The notes below the pieces were generated by a model. It saw nothing but the letters and a program-made list of their open reading frames with translations. It was not told the origin of the DNA and did no database searches. A stretch of DNA of 64,000 nucleotides from Bacteroidales bacterium (lineage in GTDB: Bacteria > Bacteroidota > Bacteroidia > Bacteroidales > F082), in contig JAEEON010000074.1 in assembly GCA_016284305.1 (NCBI GenBank), forward strand, positions 62,001 through 126,000, read 5' to 3'. Positions 27,204 through 36,923 of this stretch are shown one piece after another. Within the stretch, counting starts at the first letter, position 1. Every line of letters starts with the position of its first letter. Both the position numbers and the translations under genes were made by a program.

Positions 27204-28520
27204 ATGAAAAAGTTCATCCTCGTATCGGCATTATGGATGGTGGCTTTCACGCTGAGTGCGCAACAGCCGTGGACTTTGCAGCAGTGCATCGACTATGCCA
27301 TGGAACACAACGTGAACATCTTGCAAAGCCGACTGCAGCAGCAGAACGCCGACTATCAACTCAAGATGAGCCAAAACGCCTGGTTACCTTCGGTCAACGC
27401 CAGTGCCTCCGAGGGCTTTGGCTTCGGACAGTCGCCTTCCTATACCGGCGTGTATGTCTCCGACAACTCGTCATCCGCATCGGTGGGTCTCAGCGTCTCT
27501 GTACCCCTGTTCCAAGGCCTGAACCTCTACAACACCAACAAGGCGAACCAGCTGAACTACGACGCCAGCATCCAGGACTTTGAAGCCGCCAAACGAGAGC
27601 TCCATCTGGCCATCATGGCCTACTACATGGAGGTGGTCTATTGCAAGGAGCTGAAAGGCGTGGCTGAGAAACAATTGGAACTTTCCGAGAGCCAACACCA
27701 ACGCACACAAGAGCTGTTCGAGGTAGGTCGTCTCCCCGAGTCGAACGTCTATGAAAGCGCTGCCCAAGTAGCCTCCGACCGCGCCTCCCTGACTGAAGCC
27801 GAGAACAACTTGATGTTAAGGCTTCTGGATCTCACCCAAGCCCTTGAGATTGACAATGTGGAAGGCTTCGATGTGGTGTCGCCAGAGGCCTTCATCGTTG
27901 ATGGCGAGCTACCCTTAGCCTCTCCGCAAGTCACTATCCAACAGGCCTTGACCCATCAACCAGAGATGCAAGCTGCCCAACTGAGATTGCAACAGGCACA
28001 TTATGACTTGAAAGCCGCCAAGTCGGCTTGGTATCCCTCGTTGAGCTTCTACGGTGGCTATTCCAACGGCTATTATCATTATTTCACCAACGCCAACGCC
28101 AACATCCCTTTCTCGCAACAGCTGAAGACCAACGGCCGTACCCAGCTGGGTTTGTCGCTCAACATCCCAATTTTCAACAGCATGCAGACAAAATACCGTG
28201 TGAAGATGACCGAGTTGGATATTGAAAACCAGCGACTGAACATCGAAAACACCAGCAAGAAGCTGAAGAAAGAGATCCAACAAGCCTATTACAGTGCCGT
28301 GGCTGCCAAGCAGAAATATGTGGCCGCCGAAAACACCTTGAAGTCTTCGCAACTGGCTTACGAATACGCCCAAGCCGGCTTCGAGGCAGGCAAGACTACC
28401 CTGATGGAACTCAACGAGAGCAAGAACCGTCTTTATAAAGCCGAGTCGAGCCTATTGCAGGCCAAGTACGAATACCTGTACCGTTGCAAGGTGATGGCTT
28501 TCTACAATAGCTTCACCTGA
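27204..28520 (+). CDS. TolC-family outer-membrane efflux protein
   Basis: QPWTLQQCIDYAMEHNVNI signature and TolC helical repeats. Confidence 0.92.
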   Translation: MKKFILVSALWMVAFTLSAQQPWTLQQCIDYAMEHNVNILQSRLQQQNADYQLKMSQNAWLPSVNASASEGFGFGQSPSYTGVYVSDNSSSASVGLSVSVPLFQGLNLYNTNKANQLNYDASIQDFEAAKRELHLAIMAYYMEVVYCKELKGVAEKQLELSESQHQRTQELFEVGRLPESNVYESAAQVASDRASLTEAENNLMLRLLDLTQALEIDNVEGFDVVSPEAFIVDGELPLASPQVTIQQALTHQPEMQAAQLRLQQAHYDLKAAKSAWYPSLSFYGGYSNGYYHYFTNANANIPFSQQLKTNGRTQLGLSLNIPIFNSMQTKYRVKMTELDIENQRLNIENTSKKLKKEIQQAYYSAVAAKQKYVAAENTLKSSQLAYEYAQAGFEAGKTTLMELNESKNRLYKAESSLLQAKYEYLYRCKVMAFYNSFT

Positions 28521-29785
28521 TACAAGGCCTGCCGGTGGTTATGCCCCGTGGGATAAAGGAAATAAAGCACTCGGTTGTGTACCCGTAACATCTCCGCAAA
28601 AGGATAGCCGCTGAGGTCGAGGATGGGTGTTGCGGTACCCGTCGTCAAGTCGATACGCATCAAGGTACACAGACCGTCGTTGATAAAAAACGTGTAAAAC
28701 TCTTTTCGGGCACGGTCCACCATCATGGTTTTCTTCCATCGCTTGTCAGGAACCATGCCACCCGTCCAATGCTTGCGCTCATGGTAAACGAGCGGATAGC
28801 TTTCCACTGCCATACCGACGGAGTCGAAGACGATGGTCTCGCGATCCGTGTAATCAAACAGATAAAACTTGTTGTCGATACTGTAAATCGGGTTATAGAT
28901 ATAAAGCAGATGCGGGAAAAAGTTGATGGCATAGAAATAAAAGCTGTCCACCTGGCCTCGGCTCGACCTCAGCACGTCGTCGAGTGCATCTTCATCCACG
29001 ATGTGATACAGCGGATACACCGTGTCGGCCGTCGGTGTCACACAATAATAGTATTGTTCCAAGCCGTAAAAGCCATACCGCCCAGTGACAACCACTTTGT
29101 CGGAAGCCGCCACGATGGGTGCATAGTCATGATAGAATTTCTCGGTAGAAATCGGGGAATACAGAAACATGTCCTTCTTCTGTCCATCGGCGGTCTCGGT
29201 GAAGCCAAGCTGACAAGCGTTCTCTGCGCTCACCACATGGATGAACCCATAAAAATCCTTATAGAGGTTCTTGTACGAAGAAGAAATCTTCAGCTCATGC
29301 AAGGTGTCCATCTCGAAAGAGAGGTGCAGCAAAGCAGCGTTTCGTTGACGATAGGCAAGAAGATAAATGCCGTCGTCAGCAATCACATAGTCGATAACGC
29401 TCCTCACGGGATTGTCAAAAGCGATGTTGGGGGCGTTGGCGGTGATTTCCACCTCCAAGAGTTCGTGTTTTTTGGTTTTCATCTCGATTTTTACTTCTTC
29501 ACCTATCAGATCTTTCTCTTTGATGATATAAGTCATCGGCTCATAAACAATATGCGCAAAGCGAATCTTTTGTCCCACCATCGGTCGTGACAAAGTAAAA
29601 TGTCCGTTTTCATCTGTTATGGAAACGAGAAGCGAGTCATTCACATAAACGCTTACGTTTTCGATGGCACGACCTTTCTCGTTGAGGCAAACGCCTTGGA
29701 GATAGGGACATTCTTGAGCATAGTCCTTCAAGGAAAGCAACAATAGAAGGAATGTCAAAAATGAGTAAAATCGAGTGTTTTTCAT
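28502..29785 (-). CDS. Secreted carboxypeptidase-D-regulatory-like domain plus beta-propeller-like protein
   Basis: Signal peptide, LQGVCLNEKGRAIENVSVYVNDSLLVSITDENGHFTL; 3' end overlaps tolC-like gene (convergent). Confidence 0.7.
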   Translation of the reverse strand: MKNTRFYSFLTFLLLLLSLKDYAQECPYLQGVCLNEKGRAIENVSVYVNDSLLVSITDENGHFTLSRPMVGQKIRFAHIVYEPMTYIIKEKDLIGEEVKIEMKTKKHELLEVEITANAPNIAFDNPVRSVIDYVIADDGIYLLAYRQRNAALLHLSFEMDTLHELKISSSYKNLYKDFYGFIHVVSAENACQLGFTETADGQKKDMFLYSPISTEKFYHDYAPIVAASDKVVVTGRYGFYGLEQYYYCVTPTADTVYPLYHIVDEDALDDVLRSSRGQVDSFYFYAINFFPHLLYIYNPIYSIDNKFYLFDYTDRETIVFDSVGMAVESYPLVYHERKHWTGGMVPDKRWKKTMMVDRARKEFYTFFINDGLCTLMRIDLTTGTATPILDLSGYPFAEMLRVHNRVLYFLYPTGHNHRQALYQVKLL

Positions 29786-29803
29786 AGCGATATGGTATTA
29801 AGG

Positions 29804-31048
29804 TTATTCTATTCCCATTCGATACAGCGCTTTGCTGTGAGTGTTGCCCGTGTGATACATAAAATACAGCCATCCATCGTTTACTTTGGGGAGTAGCACA
29901 AATTGGAATCCAGACAACCTTGCGACTTCTTTGGTTTTTCCTGTTTTCATATCGATTTTATTTAATACCAATATGCTTTCCTCCAAGAAAACCGCATAGA
30001 ACTCTTTTCTTACCTGATCTACCAATACCATTCGATTCCAGGTGCTTTTCATGGGCCGTTTGCCATTCCATTGCACATCCCGATGGAATTTAATCGGTGT
30101 TTCACCGACCAGTTTTGTGTTTTTATCGAAAAACTCTATCTTGTCAGCTTCGAAATTGAACAAGACCAAAGAATCTCCCACGGCAAACACAGGGTCAAAA
30201 ATCGGAGGAGGTGGAATCATGCCGCCAAGACCGAACTTTCTGATGTTTTCAACTATATCCAAACCCTCCGGGTCAAAAGTGTATTCCAAGAGATAAGCAT
30301 TGGTGTCTCCTTTTGTGAAATAATGGAAATACAGTTCTTGTGCCCCGTCGCCGTAGGTGGCAATTACAAGAGTACTATCGATCAAGGCGGCAGCGTTACC
30401 CATGATTCTATAAAAATCGCGGTGTGACATGCCGTAGAAAAGCTCCGCATCCAAATAAGTGTCGCCAAGTTGCCGATGTCCAATTTGGTAAGTGGAGTCA
30501 TAACTGATCAGATGGATTTGCCCATAAACGTCCTTGTAAAGCCTTTCAAACTTCCTGTCGATAGGAAGTATTGACAACGTGTCGAAGTCCAGCGTAAGAT
30601 GAAGCAGGGCGTTGCTGCTTTTGCGATAGACGATCATATAAAGGCCCATCTCATTGATTTCGTAGGCCAGAAGGCTGATCAAGGGTTCGTGATAGGCGAT
30701 TTCCGGCTTGTTTTCGCTCACGGTCACTTCTGCTAGGGGATAGTCCACGGGGCGCATACGGAAACTGATGTTGACATTTTCTGTTTGTAACTGTTTCGGA
30801 GTGAGGCTCACGATGGTGTCCTGATAGCCGATACAGGAATACAACAAGTTAACCTGATTGGAATTATCGGTTAAGAGTAGCCTATAGTTGCCTTTGGCAT
30901 CAGTGACCGTTCCTTGTTTTGTTTCGGTCACGATGATGTGAACATTCTGCACCCCAAGATTGCCGTGAACCATCGTTTTCGTTTGCGAAAAGGAGGTGAA
31001 GCCTAACGTGATCAATAAGAGGATTAATAGAAATCGACCGTTATTCAT
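29804..31048 (-). CDS. Paralogue of 28502-29785 (carboxypeptidase-D-regulatory-like plus propeller-like)
   Basis: NLGVQNVHIIVTETKQGTVTDAKGNYRL and shared C-terminal MVLVDQVRKEFYAVF...YFMYHTGNTHSKALYRM. Confidence 0.7.
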   Translation of the reverse strand: MNNGRFLLILLLITLGFTSFSQTKTMVHGNLGVQNVHIIVTETKQGTVTDAKGNYRLLLTDNSNQVNLLYSCIGYQDTIVSLTPKQLQTENVNISFRMRPVDYPLAEVTVSENKPEIAYHEPLISLLAYEINEMGLYMIVYRKSSNALLHLTLDFDTLSILPIDRKFERLYKDVYGQIHLISYDSTYQIGHRQLGDTYLDAELFYGMSHRDFYRIMGNAAALIDSTLVIATYGDGAQELYFHYFTKGDTNAYLLEYTFDPEGLDIVENIRKFGLGGMIPPPPIFDPVFAVGDSLVLFNFEADKIEFFDKNTKLVGETPIKFHRDVQWNGKRPMKSTWNRMVLVDQVRKEFYAVFLEESILVLNKIDMKTGKTKEVARLSGFQFVLLPKVNDGWLYFMYHTGNTHSKALYRMGIE

Positions 31049-31357
31049 AGTGATGGAGTTTTAGGATTTCATCACGACAAAATTAAGTTACAATATTTTT
31101 GTTTTTTATGGTCTTGTTTCTTGATATAGATTTTTATGGATGAAAAATAATAGTATCTTTTTGAAAATCAATATAATATATGTTATCTTTGTATAGAATA
31201 ATCTAAATAGTATCAAAAAATTTAGCATCAAAACTATTGACCGCACCCGTGTGGCCATTGACGACTATTATGAAGCTGTTGGAAAAAGAGACCGCGACAT
31301 GCAAAAATTTATGTAGCGAAGGTTTTCGTCTCGCCAACGAAATCATCGACCGTTGCG

Positions 31358-32311
31358 CTAAGATGTTGGCATAGCATTCAAAACTGCTGAAACGGGGTCC
31401 TTCCCTACCTTTTTCAGCAAATTTGAGCGGTATTTCATCACCGTGTTTTGGCTTAATTCGAGGATTTCAGCTTCTTCTTTGATGCGGAATTCGAGGAAGT
31501 TAAGGATCAGTAAGTCGTATTCCTGCTCGCTCAAGTCGGGATAGGTGGCTTTTAACTGCTCGTAAGCTTTGGGGTAGGTGGCATTGAAAGCTTCGAGGAT
31601 GCGTTTGCGCTGGCTGCCTCGCGAAAGGACTTCCCTGGCCTGCCGTTGGAGGTTTTCAAAAGTCTGGCGTTCAATGGCGGATTGCGCCTCGTTGAGTTGG
31701 CGGTCATACGCCAGAAGCTCCCGGTCATAGGCTTGACGTTGTTCGTCGTACGTTTGCCGTTGCCTATGGTTGGCCTTACGTAACCGAAGGATCACCCAAG
31801 TCATCATCAAAAGCGCCAGCAAGGACACAGCGACAATGAACACAATTCTCTTATGGGCTTGCTGCCGTTCTTGGTTCAGGGTAAGGTCATAGTTTTCAGC
31901 CAAATACAGGGCGTATTCGTTGATTTTCAAGGTGTCGCCCTGGGCCAAAGCGATGTCAAGCAAGTATCTTGCGGCCGTCATCTTTTCGTCGGTATCCATT
32001 AAAAACACCTGCTCCAGATAGACTTTGGCGGAATCTTGCTGCCCTTCGAAATAATACTCGGTGCCGCGGTTCAGGTACCGATGCCTGTCATTCGTAGGAT
32101 GGGCATATGTGGTCAGAGGAGTAACAAAACAGAAAACGATAGCTGTCATGGCGAGCGAAACACCATGGAGTGTAGCCATCCAACATGACCCAGAATGGCC
32201 AAGACAACTCGGGGTGGATTGCCGCGTCGCTCCGCAAAGCTTCGCTCCTCGCAATGACAGGAACGAGGCAATGGAAAGCAAAAACCATATACTCTTCAAC
32301 CGTTGACGCAT
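31358..32311 (-). CDS. Membrane-anchored regulator with periplasmic helical region, TM, coiled coil and C-terminal LuxR/sigma-like HTH
   Basis: TM IVFIVAVSLLALLMMTWVIL; C-term YPDLSEQEYDLLILNFLEFRIKEEAEILELSQNTVMKYRSNLLKKVG. Confidence 0.7.
   Translation of the reverse strand: MRQRLKSIWFLLSIASFLSLRGAKLCGATRQSTPSCLGHSGSCWMATLHGVSLAMTAIVFCFVTPLTTYAHPTNDRHRYLNRGTEYYFEGQQDSAKVYLEQVFLMDTDEKMTAARYLLDIALAQGDTLKINEYALYLAENYDLTLNQERQQAHKRIVFIVAVSLLALLMMTWVILRLRKANHRQRQTYDEQRQAYDRELLAYDRQLNEAQSAIERQTFENLQRQAREVLSRGSQRKRILEAFNATYPKAYEQLKATYPDLSEQEYDLLILNFLEFRIKEEAEILELSQNTVMKYRSNLLKKVGKDPVSAVLNAMPTS
32144..32259. repeat. REP-like palindromic dispersed element, copy 2, inside CDS 31358-32311
   Basis: Minus strand TGTCATTGCGAGGAGCGAAGCTTTGCGGAGCGACGCGGCAATCCA... 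ending CTCGCCATGACA; ~40-bp near-identical core with 19369-19460. Confidence 0.85.
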
Positions 32312-32319
32312 GGCCTAAA

Positions 32320-33393
32320 TCATTCTTTAATCTCAATCCTGCTGATCACTCCTTGGCTTCGATCCGAGTCAAGATACACGCTGTAGGCATATCCACCGTG
32401 GACCTTGAAAACTCTCGGATAAATGCTGGGACAGGCTTTCTGAATGGTACCCACCGTGCCCTTCTCTGGGTTATAAAGCCCTAGATAGTTCATCCCGTTT
32501 TTCATGAACAGGCCGTAAGTCTTTCCCATGAGTTCATCGGTCAGGAACTGATTCTTGAAATAGGAATCACCCGAAAGAATCTTCAAAGGCCTGGGGTCGG
32601 ACACCTTGAACTCCTTATCGACCTCCACGATCTTGCATCCCTGTAAGTCAATCAATTGCAGGAGACCGTTGTATTTCAAGGCTGCCGTATGGTATTCTTT
32701 GGCGACATTTTGTCGGTACCACAGGATCTGAAGATGGATATTCAAGGTTTTGTTCAGACGTCGCAAATCGCCATCCCACATACCCATTCGCAGCTCATTG
32801 GCCCCGATAGGCACTGCATGGTCGTACATGGCGATGATCCGGTTCAGATGGGCCTGACAGATTTCAACGGCCGCTGTGTTGATAAAACGGCACAAAGGAT
32901 GGTTTTTCTTTTCCGGATCGTCTTTCAGGATGTACGAATAGGTTTGTGTTTGTCCGTGAAACTCCTGAACGTGGTAGTCATGCTTGTCATAAACCATGCT
33001 GCGGAGCACGTTGGCCCCATTGAACTCCAACACATATTTCGCCACTTTGTCGTTGAATTGCTGTTTGGAGAACGTCGTCAAAGGCAAGGCGTTCCACTGA
33101 TGATCAAAATAAACCTGAAGGCAGCTGTCGCGGTTCATCAGTAGGAAATGCCCAAAGGGGTCGATATACAATTCCTCATACTGCTGCTGGAACTCAGTCT
33201 CGCTCAGCTTGTTTCCCTCAAGGTCAAGCAGGCTCAACACCGAACTGCGGCTACGGTTCTCCAGGACGAGGACCTGGTTCCCCGAAAATGCCACATCGGC
33301 GATATAGCGTCCGCTTTTGGTCCGATAGAATTCACCAGCTCGGAGACTTCCAACCAGGCAAAACAGCACAACGATAATCAAGTATCTTTTCAT
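32320..33393 (-). CDS. Secreted propeller-like protein, paralogue lacking CarboxypepD_reg domain
   Basis: Signal peptide; C-term FKVHGGYAYSVYLDSDRSQGVISRIEIKE resembles the two neighbours. Confidence 0.6.
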   Translation of the reverse strand: MKRYLIIVVLFCLVGSLRAGEFYRTKSGRYIADVAFSGNQVLVLENRSRSSVLSLLDLEGNKLSETEFQQQYEELYIDPFGHFLLMNRDSCLQVYFDHQWNALPLTTFSKQQFNDKVAKYVLEFNGANVLRSMVYDKHDYHVQEFHGQTQTYSYILKDDPEKKNHPLCRFINTAAVEICQAHLNRIIAMYDHAVPIGANELRMGMWDGDLRRLNKTLNIHLQILWYRQNVAKEYHTAALKYNGLLQLIDLQGCKIVEVDKEFKVSDPRPLKILSGDSYFKNQFLTDELMGKTYGLFMKNGMNYLGLYNPEKGTVGTIQKACPSIYPRVFKVHGGYAYSVYLDSDRSQGVISRIEIKE

Positions 33394-33532
33394 GGGAACA
33401 AAGGTATTGAATATTTCATCAAAAAAATTGCTCCACCAAATCGAGTACAGATTTTTATTGTTAATGCAGATAGTTAATTTGTTGATTTTCTATAGAATAG
33501 CCAAGAATACATTATAGTTTTATATTATCAAA

Positions 33533-33570
33533 AAGAGAGGGTGACCTTATGGTTTTGGTCACCCTCTCTT
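33533..33570. terminator. Strong hairpin terminator
   Basis: AAGAGAGGGTGACC ttatggtttt GGTCACCCTCTCTT, 14-bp perfect stem. Confidence 0.85.
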
Positions 33571-33591
33571 ATTCATATGAAAGTGTAATGG

Positions 33592-33759
33592 CTATTTAGG
33601 TGATGATTTCGGCTTGGGCGTAAAACTATTATTCTGATTGCTGTTGTTAGAGGTTGTCTTTTTTGATCCTGGCTTGTCATTATTTTGCTGATTGCTGCTG
33701 TTTTGGCTTGCCACTTTCAGCTTTGGTTGGCCTTTATCAATATATTCAAAATATTGCAT
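33592..33759 (-). CDS. Small Asn/Ser/Gln-rich protein (55 aa) not in the ORF track
   Basis: MQYFEYIDKGQPKLKVASQNSSNQQNNDKPGSKKTTSNNSNQNNSFTPKPKSSPK*; followed by the terminator at 33533-33570. Confidence 0.55.
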   Translation of the reverse strand: MQYFEYIDKGQPKLKVASQNSSNQQNNDKPGSKKTTSNNSNQNNSFTPKPKSSPK

Positions 33760-33778
33760 TCACGAACAGAAAGATTTA

Positions 33779-34402
33779 TCACCGTCTCAAACACCGCACT
33801 TCGCCACCCAACTCATATTCAATGGGACCATAATGTTTGGCGTAGTACAGCTCCGTGGGGAAGGTATTGCGGGTGATGGCATCCTGGTCGGTGACCTTGA
33901 AGTGCAACACGTCGTTGTAAACCACCCCGTTCACCTCGTGGCTACGGAGCACCTCCATCGTACAATTGTATAGACGCTCGATCAGCCTTTCATCGCTGCA
34001 TGTCGTGCAGGTAAAATGCTCTCCATCCACATTGACATCGAACTGAACGTCATAGAAACCCAAGGCAAAATGGGTGTTCCTACCGTAATAATTGGTGACA
34101 CTTAAATAACAAGCGCGACCCTCATAAAAGCTGACGCGACCTTCCTGATTAATGTTTTCACAAAGGTCTTCATCGGTTTTCACAAACAAGAAATAGGAAG
34201 CGCCTTCTCCCATACCGGCTTGGGGAGCCGAAAAGCCAAACTCCTGGGTGATGCCGTTTTGGTCTTGAACGTAGAACGCCAACTTGTCCTGGTCCACAAA
34301 CCACTCCTTGAAGCGGTCATCCACATAGTGGTATTCCGTTTTCACACACGAGGTGAGGGCCATCAACAGCACGATGGCCATCCAAATCTTATTCTTCTTC
34401 AT
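33779..34402 (-). CDS. Lipoprotein
   Basis: MKKNKIWMAIVLLMALTSC lipobox. Confidence 0.75.
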   Translation of the reverse strand: MKKNKIWMAIVLLMALTSCVKTEYHYVDDRFKEWFVDQDKLAFYVQDQNGITQEFGFSAPQAGMGEGASYFLFVKTDEDLCENINQEGRVSFYEGRACYLSVTNYYGRNTHFALGFYDVQFDVNVDGEHFTCTTCSDERLIERLYNCTMEVLRSHEVNGVVYNDVLHFKVTDQDAITRNTFPTELYYAKHYGPIEYELGGEVRCLRR

Positions 34403-35039
34403 AAAGCAAATATTTTTCACCATTCGACATATAAATAGCAATCACACCCTTTTCATAACTGTAATAGAGCGTCTTCAAATAGATGCCCTGCAGGTCCTGC
34501 CCTTCGTTGACAAACTCGAACACGTCGTGATAGACATGGCCGTTGACCTCAAAGGACTCGTGTACCTTAAACAGGTCGGTAGGTTCCCCAATGAAAGGGA
34601 TGGAGGCATAAAGGTCATGGCATTGCAGCTGGGCATACTTGTGCCGGGCCGGATAGTCATAATACACACTGTCAGCCATATAGGCATTGGAAAAACGGAT
34701 GTCGATATCGAACAGTGGATAGTCGGGCTTGCAGGTGGTGATGTCGATTTCATAGTCGAAATACACCGTTGGTGAGGGTTTGCTTTTTTCCAAATGTTCG
34801 TCAAAACCCCAAGCGTTGTTGCCTTGGGACTTCACCCGGTAGCGCATCACCTTAAAAGGAATGACCACCCGATCGCTTTCATGTTGGAGATAAAAGGTCT
34901 GGCCGTCCTGATAAGGCACAGTAGGAAGATACTCTTCGGGAATGGTTCCCAAATCGATGTACTCGGGCTCTTTGTTCGGGCATCCCGTAAAGCCAATGAC
35001 CGCTACAAAGGCAGTCAATAAAAACAAGATTCTTTTCAT
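34389..35039 (-). CDS. Lipoprotein
   Basis: MKRILFLLTAFVAVIGFTGC lipobox; overlaps next gene. Confidence 0.75.
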   Translation of the reverse strand: MKRILFLLTAFVAVIGFTGCPNKEPEYIDLGTIPEEYLPTVPYQDGQTFYLQHESDRVVIPFKVMRYRVKSQGNNAWGFDEHLEKSKPSPTVYFDYEIDITTCKPDYPLFDIDIRFSNAYMADSVYYDYPARHKYAQLQCHDLYASIPFIGEPTDLFKVHESFEVNGHVYHDVFEFVNEGQDLQGIYLKTLYYSYEKGVIAIYMSNGEKYLLYEEE

Positions 35040-35347
35040 GGTTCGATGATTTATAATTTCACATTGCAAAAGTACAACAGATAAACCTCATTTATTACTG
35101 GTTTAGTATTCATTACAAGATATTTTACCAGCAACTATCTGTTATTAAAGCATTTAACATATTGTCATTACAACTTTTTAGAAACATGCCCACACCGGTA
35201 AAACGATGCTGCCTAGATGAAAACTATGTGAATCTTATAGCAGAAAAACTTGTAATCACAAAATATAATTAACTGATAATCAATAATTCATTTGTAAAAT
35301 CGTTTGTAACGGCATCTACCAAGTGCATTTTGTTCGAAAAGAGTTCC

Positions 35348-35355
35348 TAATTTTG
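35348..35355 (+). promoter_or_regulatory. Putative -7 box (TAATTTTG)
   Basis: TAnnTTTG 21 bp upstream of the ATG at 35376. Confidence 0.4.
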
Positions 35356-35375
35356 CGAAAAAGAAACACATCAAA

Positions 35376-36923
35376 ATGTCAAGGTCATTGTTATTCTTCG
35401 GAATCGTCATCCTCCTGCTCCCCTCCTGCACCTTCCGTTCGAAGGCTAAGACAGAGCGTATGGAGGCAGTAGTGAACGAAGTGCGCGACCGTTACCGTGC
35501 CGACGAGGACATCAGCAACGACGACCAGATCTTCGAGGCTTACGACTATTTCCTTCATACCAAGGATTACCGGAACGCCGCTCCAGCCGCCCTTTACAGC
35601 GGTCGGGTACGCCAAGCAAAAAAGGAATACGAGGCAGCCATGAACTGTTACCAAGAGGCCGACCGTTATGGTCGCTTGACGGGCGACTCGGTCAGTGCTG
35701 CCTTTGCACAATATTACATAGGTGACCTCCTCAACAACAGCGGCCATGAAGACGAGGCCATCGTCAACTACAAAGCGGCTGCCGAACTGTGGGGCGACAG
35801 CCTCTCCCGCAAAGCCAAGTGCATCAACGCCGTGGCTATGATGAACATCGTCATCGATGCGTATGACAGCGCCTTTATCTATCTGGAACAAGCCTTAAAG
35901 CTCGCCCAGATCTCCAATGATTCCATCACGGAAGCCTCCGTTTGGAATAACTACTCCGTGGCTTACCAACTCACCGACGACTTCGATGCAGCCAAAGACT
36001 GTCTTCGGAAAGCCTTGCCTCTGGTGGATGTCAAGCGCCGTCCCATCGCCCTGATGAACCTCGCCAAAGTGTATCTTGCCTTGGACGAACGCGACTCCCT
36101 CGAATACTACAAAACAGCGATGCTCAACGCCATGGAGCTGACGGAATGCCGTCCCGAGACCATGGCCGCCGTCTATGCCTTCCTGATCAAAGACGCCTTG
36201 AGCAACGGTGATTATGCCACCGCGTTCGACCTGGAGAAAAAACACGAAGAAGTCGCCCTCGACATCCTCTCCGACCAAACCCAAAGCTCCGTGCTCGAGA
36301 TCCAAAAGAAATACGACTTCGAGGCCCAAGCCAACCAGCATAACCGTCAGATGCTCTCGCGCCAACGGCTCATCATCGTGCTCATCGTCGTCTTAATGAT
36401 CGCCTTGGTCATCATCACTGGTCTGATTTTCAACGCCTTAAAAAAGAAACGCATCGAAGCTGAAATCAACGCCAACCTGTTGGAACTCAAGAAACGCAAT
36501 GAGCAGCAACAACAGGAACAGAGTGACCTTCAAACCCAAATCGAGACCCTCCAAAAACAAACTGGAGACCGACTTAAAGACGAATACCTTCAGAAGTGTC
36601 ATATAATCCGATGCTTTGAAGTATATTCACATGACCGTAACAACCCCATGGGTTTCAAGGACTTGGAGAAAGCCCTGTTCGAAGGCGAGGACCATTGGAC
36701 GGGATTCGAACAAGCCTTCGAGGGCGTGCATCCAGGGTTCATCGACTCTGTCAAGACAAACTACCCCGACCTCACGGAATCGGAGTTCCGTTATTGTCTG
36801 CTCTCACACTTCAAACTCAGCCGACAAGAATATGCCGACGCCCTTGGATGCAGCGTCTATAACATCGACAAAATCAGAGCAAGCCTCAACAATAAATTTA
36901 GAATTAAGAATTTAGAATTATGA
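35376..36923 (+). CDS. Membrane-anchored TPR regulator with C-terminal HTH-like domain
   Basis: Lipobox-like N-term, TPRs, TM LIIVLIVVLMIALVIITGLIF, coiled coil, C-term YPDLTESEFRYCLLSHFKLSRQEYADALGCSVYNIDKIRASLNNKFRI. Confidence 0.75.
   Translation: MSRSLLFFGIVILLLPSCTFRSKAKTERMEAVVNEVRDRYRADEDISNDDQIFEAYDYFLHTKDYRNAAPAALYSGRVRQAKKEYEAAMNCYQEADRYGRLTGDSVSAAFAQYYIGDLLNNSGHEDEAIVNYKAAAELWGDSLSRKAKCINAVAMMNIVIDAYDSAFIYLEQALKLAQISNDSITEASVWNNYSVAYQLTDDFDAAKDCLRKALPLVDVKRRPIALMNLAKVYLALDERDSLEYYKTAMLNAMELTECRPETMAAVYAFLIKDALSNGDYATAFDLEKKHEEVALDILSDQTQSSVLEIQKKYDFEAQANQHNRQMLSRQRLIIVLIVVLMIALVIITGLIFNALKKKRIEAEINANLLELKKRNEQQQQEQSDLQTQIETLQKQTGDRLKDEYLQKCHIIRCFEVYSHDRNNPMGFKDLEKALFEGEDHWTGFEQAFEGVHPGFIDSVKTNYPDLTESEFRYCLLSHFKLSRQEYADALGCSVYNIDKIRASLNNKFRIKNLEL

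Noticed and set aside
31184-31374. Possible short coding remnant (DDYYEAVGKRDRDMQKFM*RGFRLANEIIDRCAKMLA) downstream of a TATCTTTG box
   Set aside because: Contains an in-frame TAG and a frame break upstream, no start codon, no recognisable family; could be a decayed ORF but unsupported.
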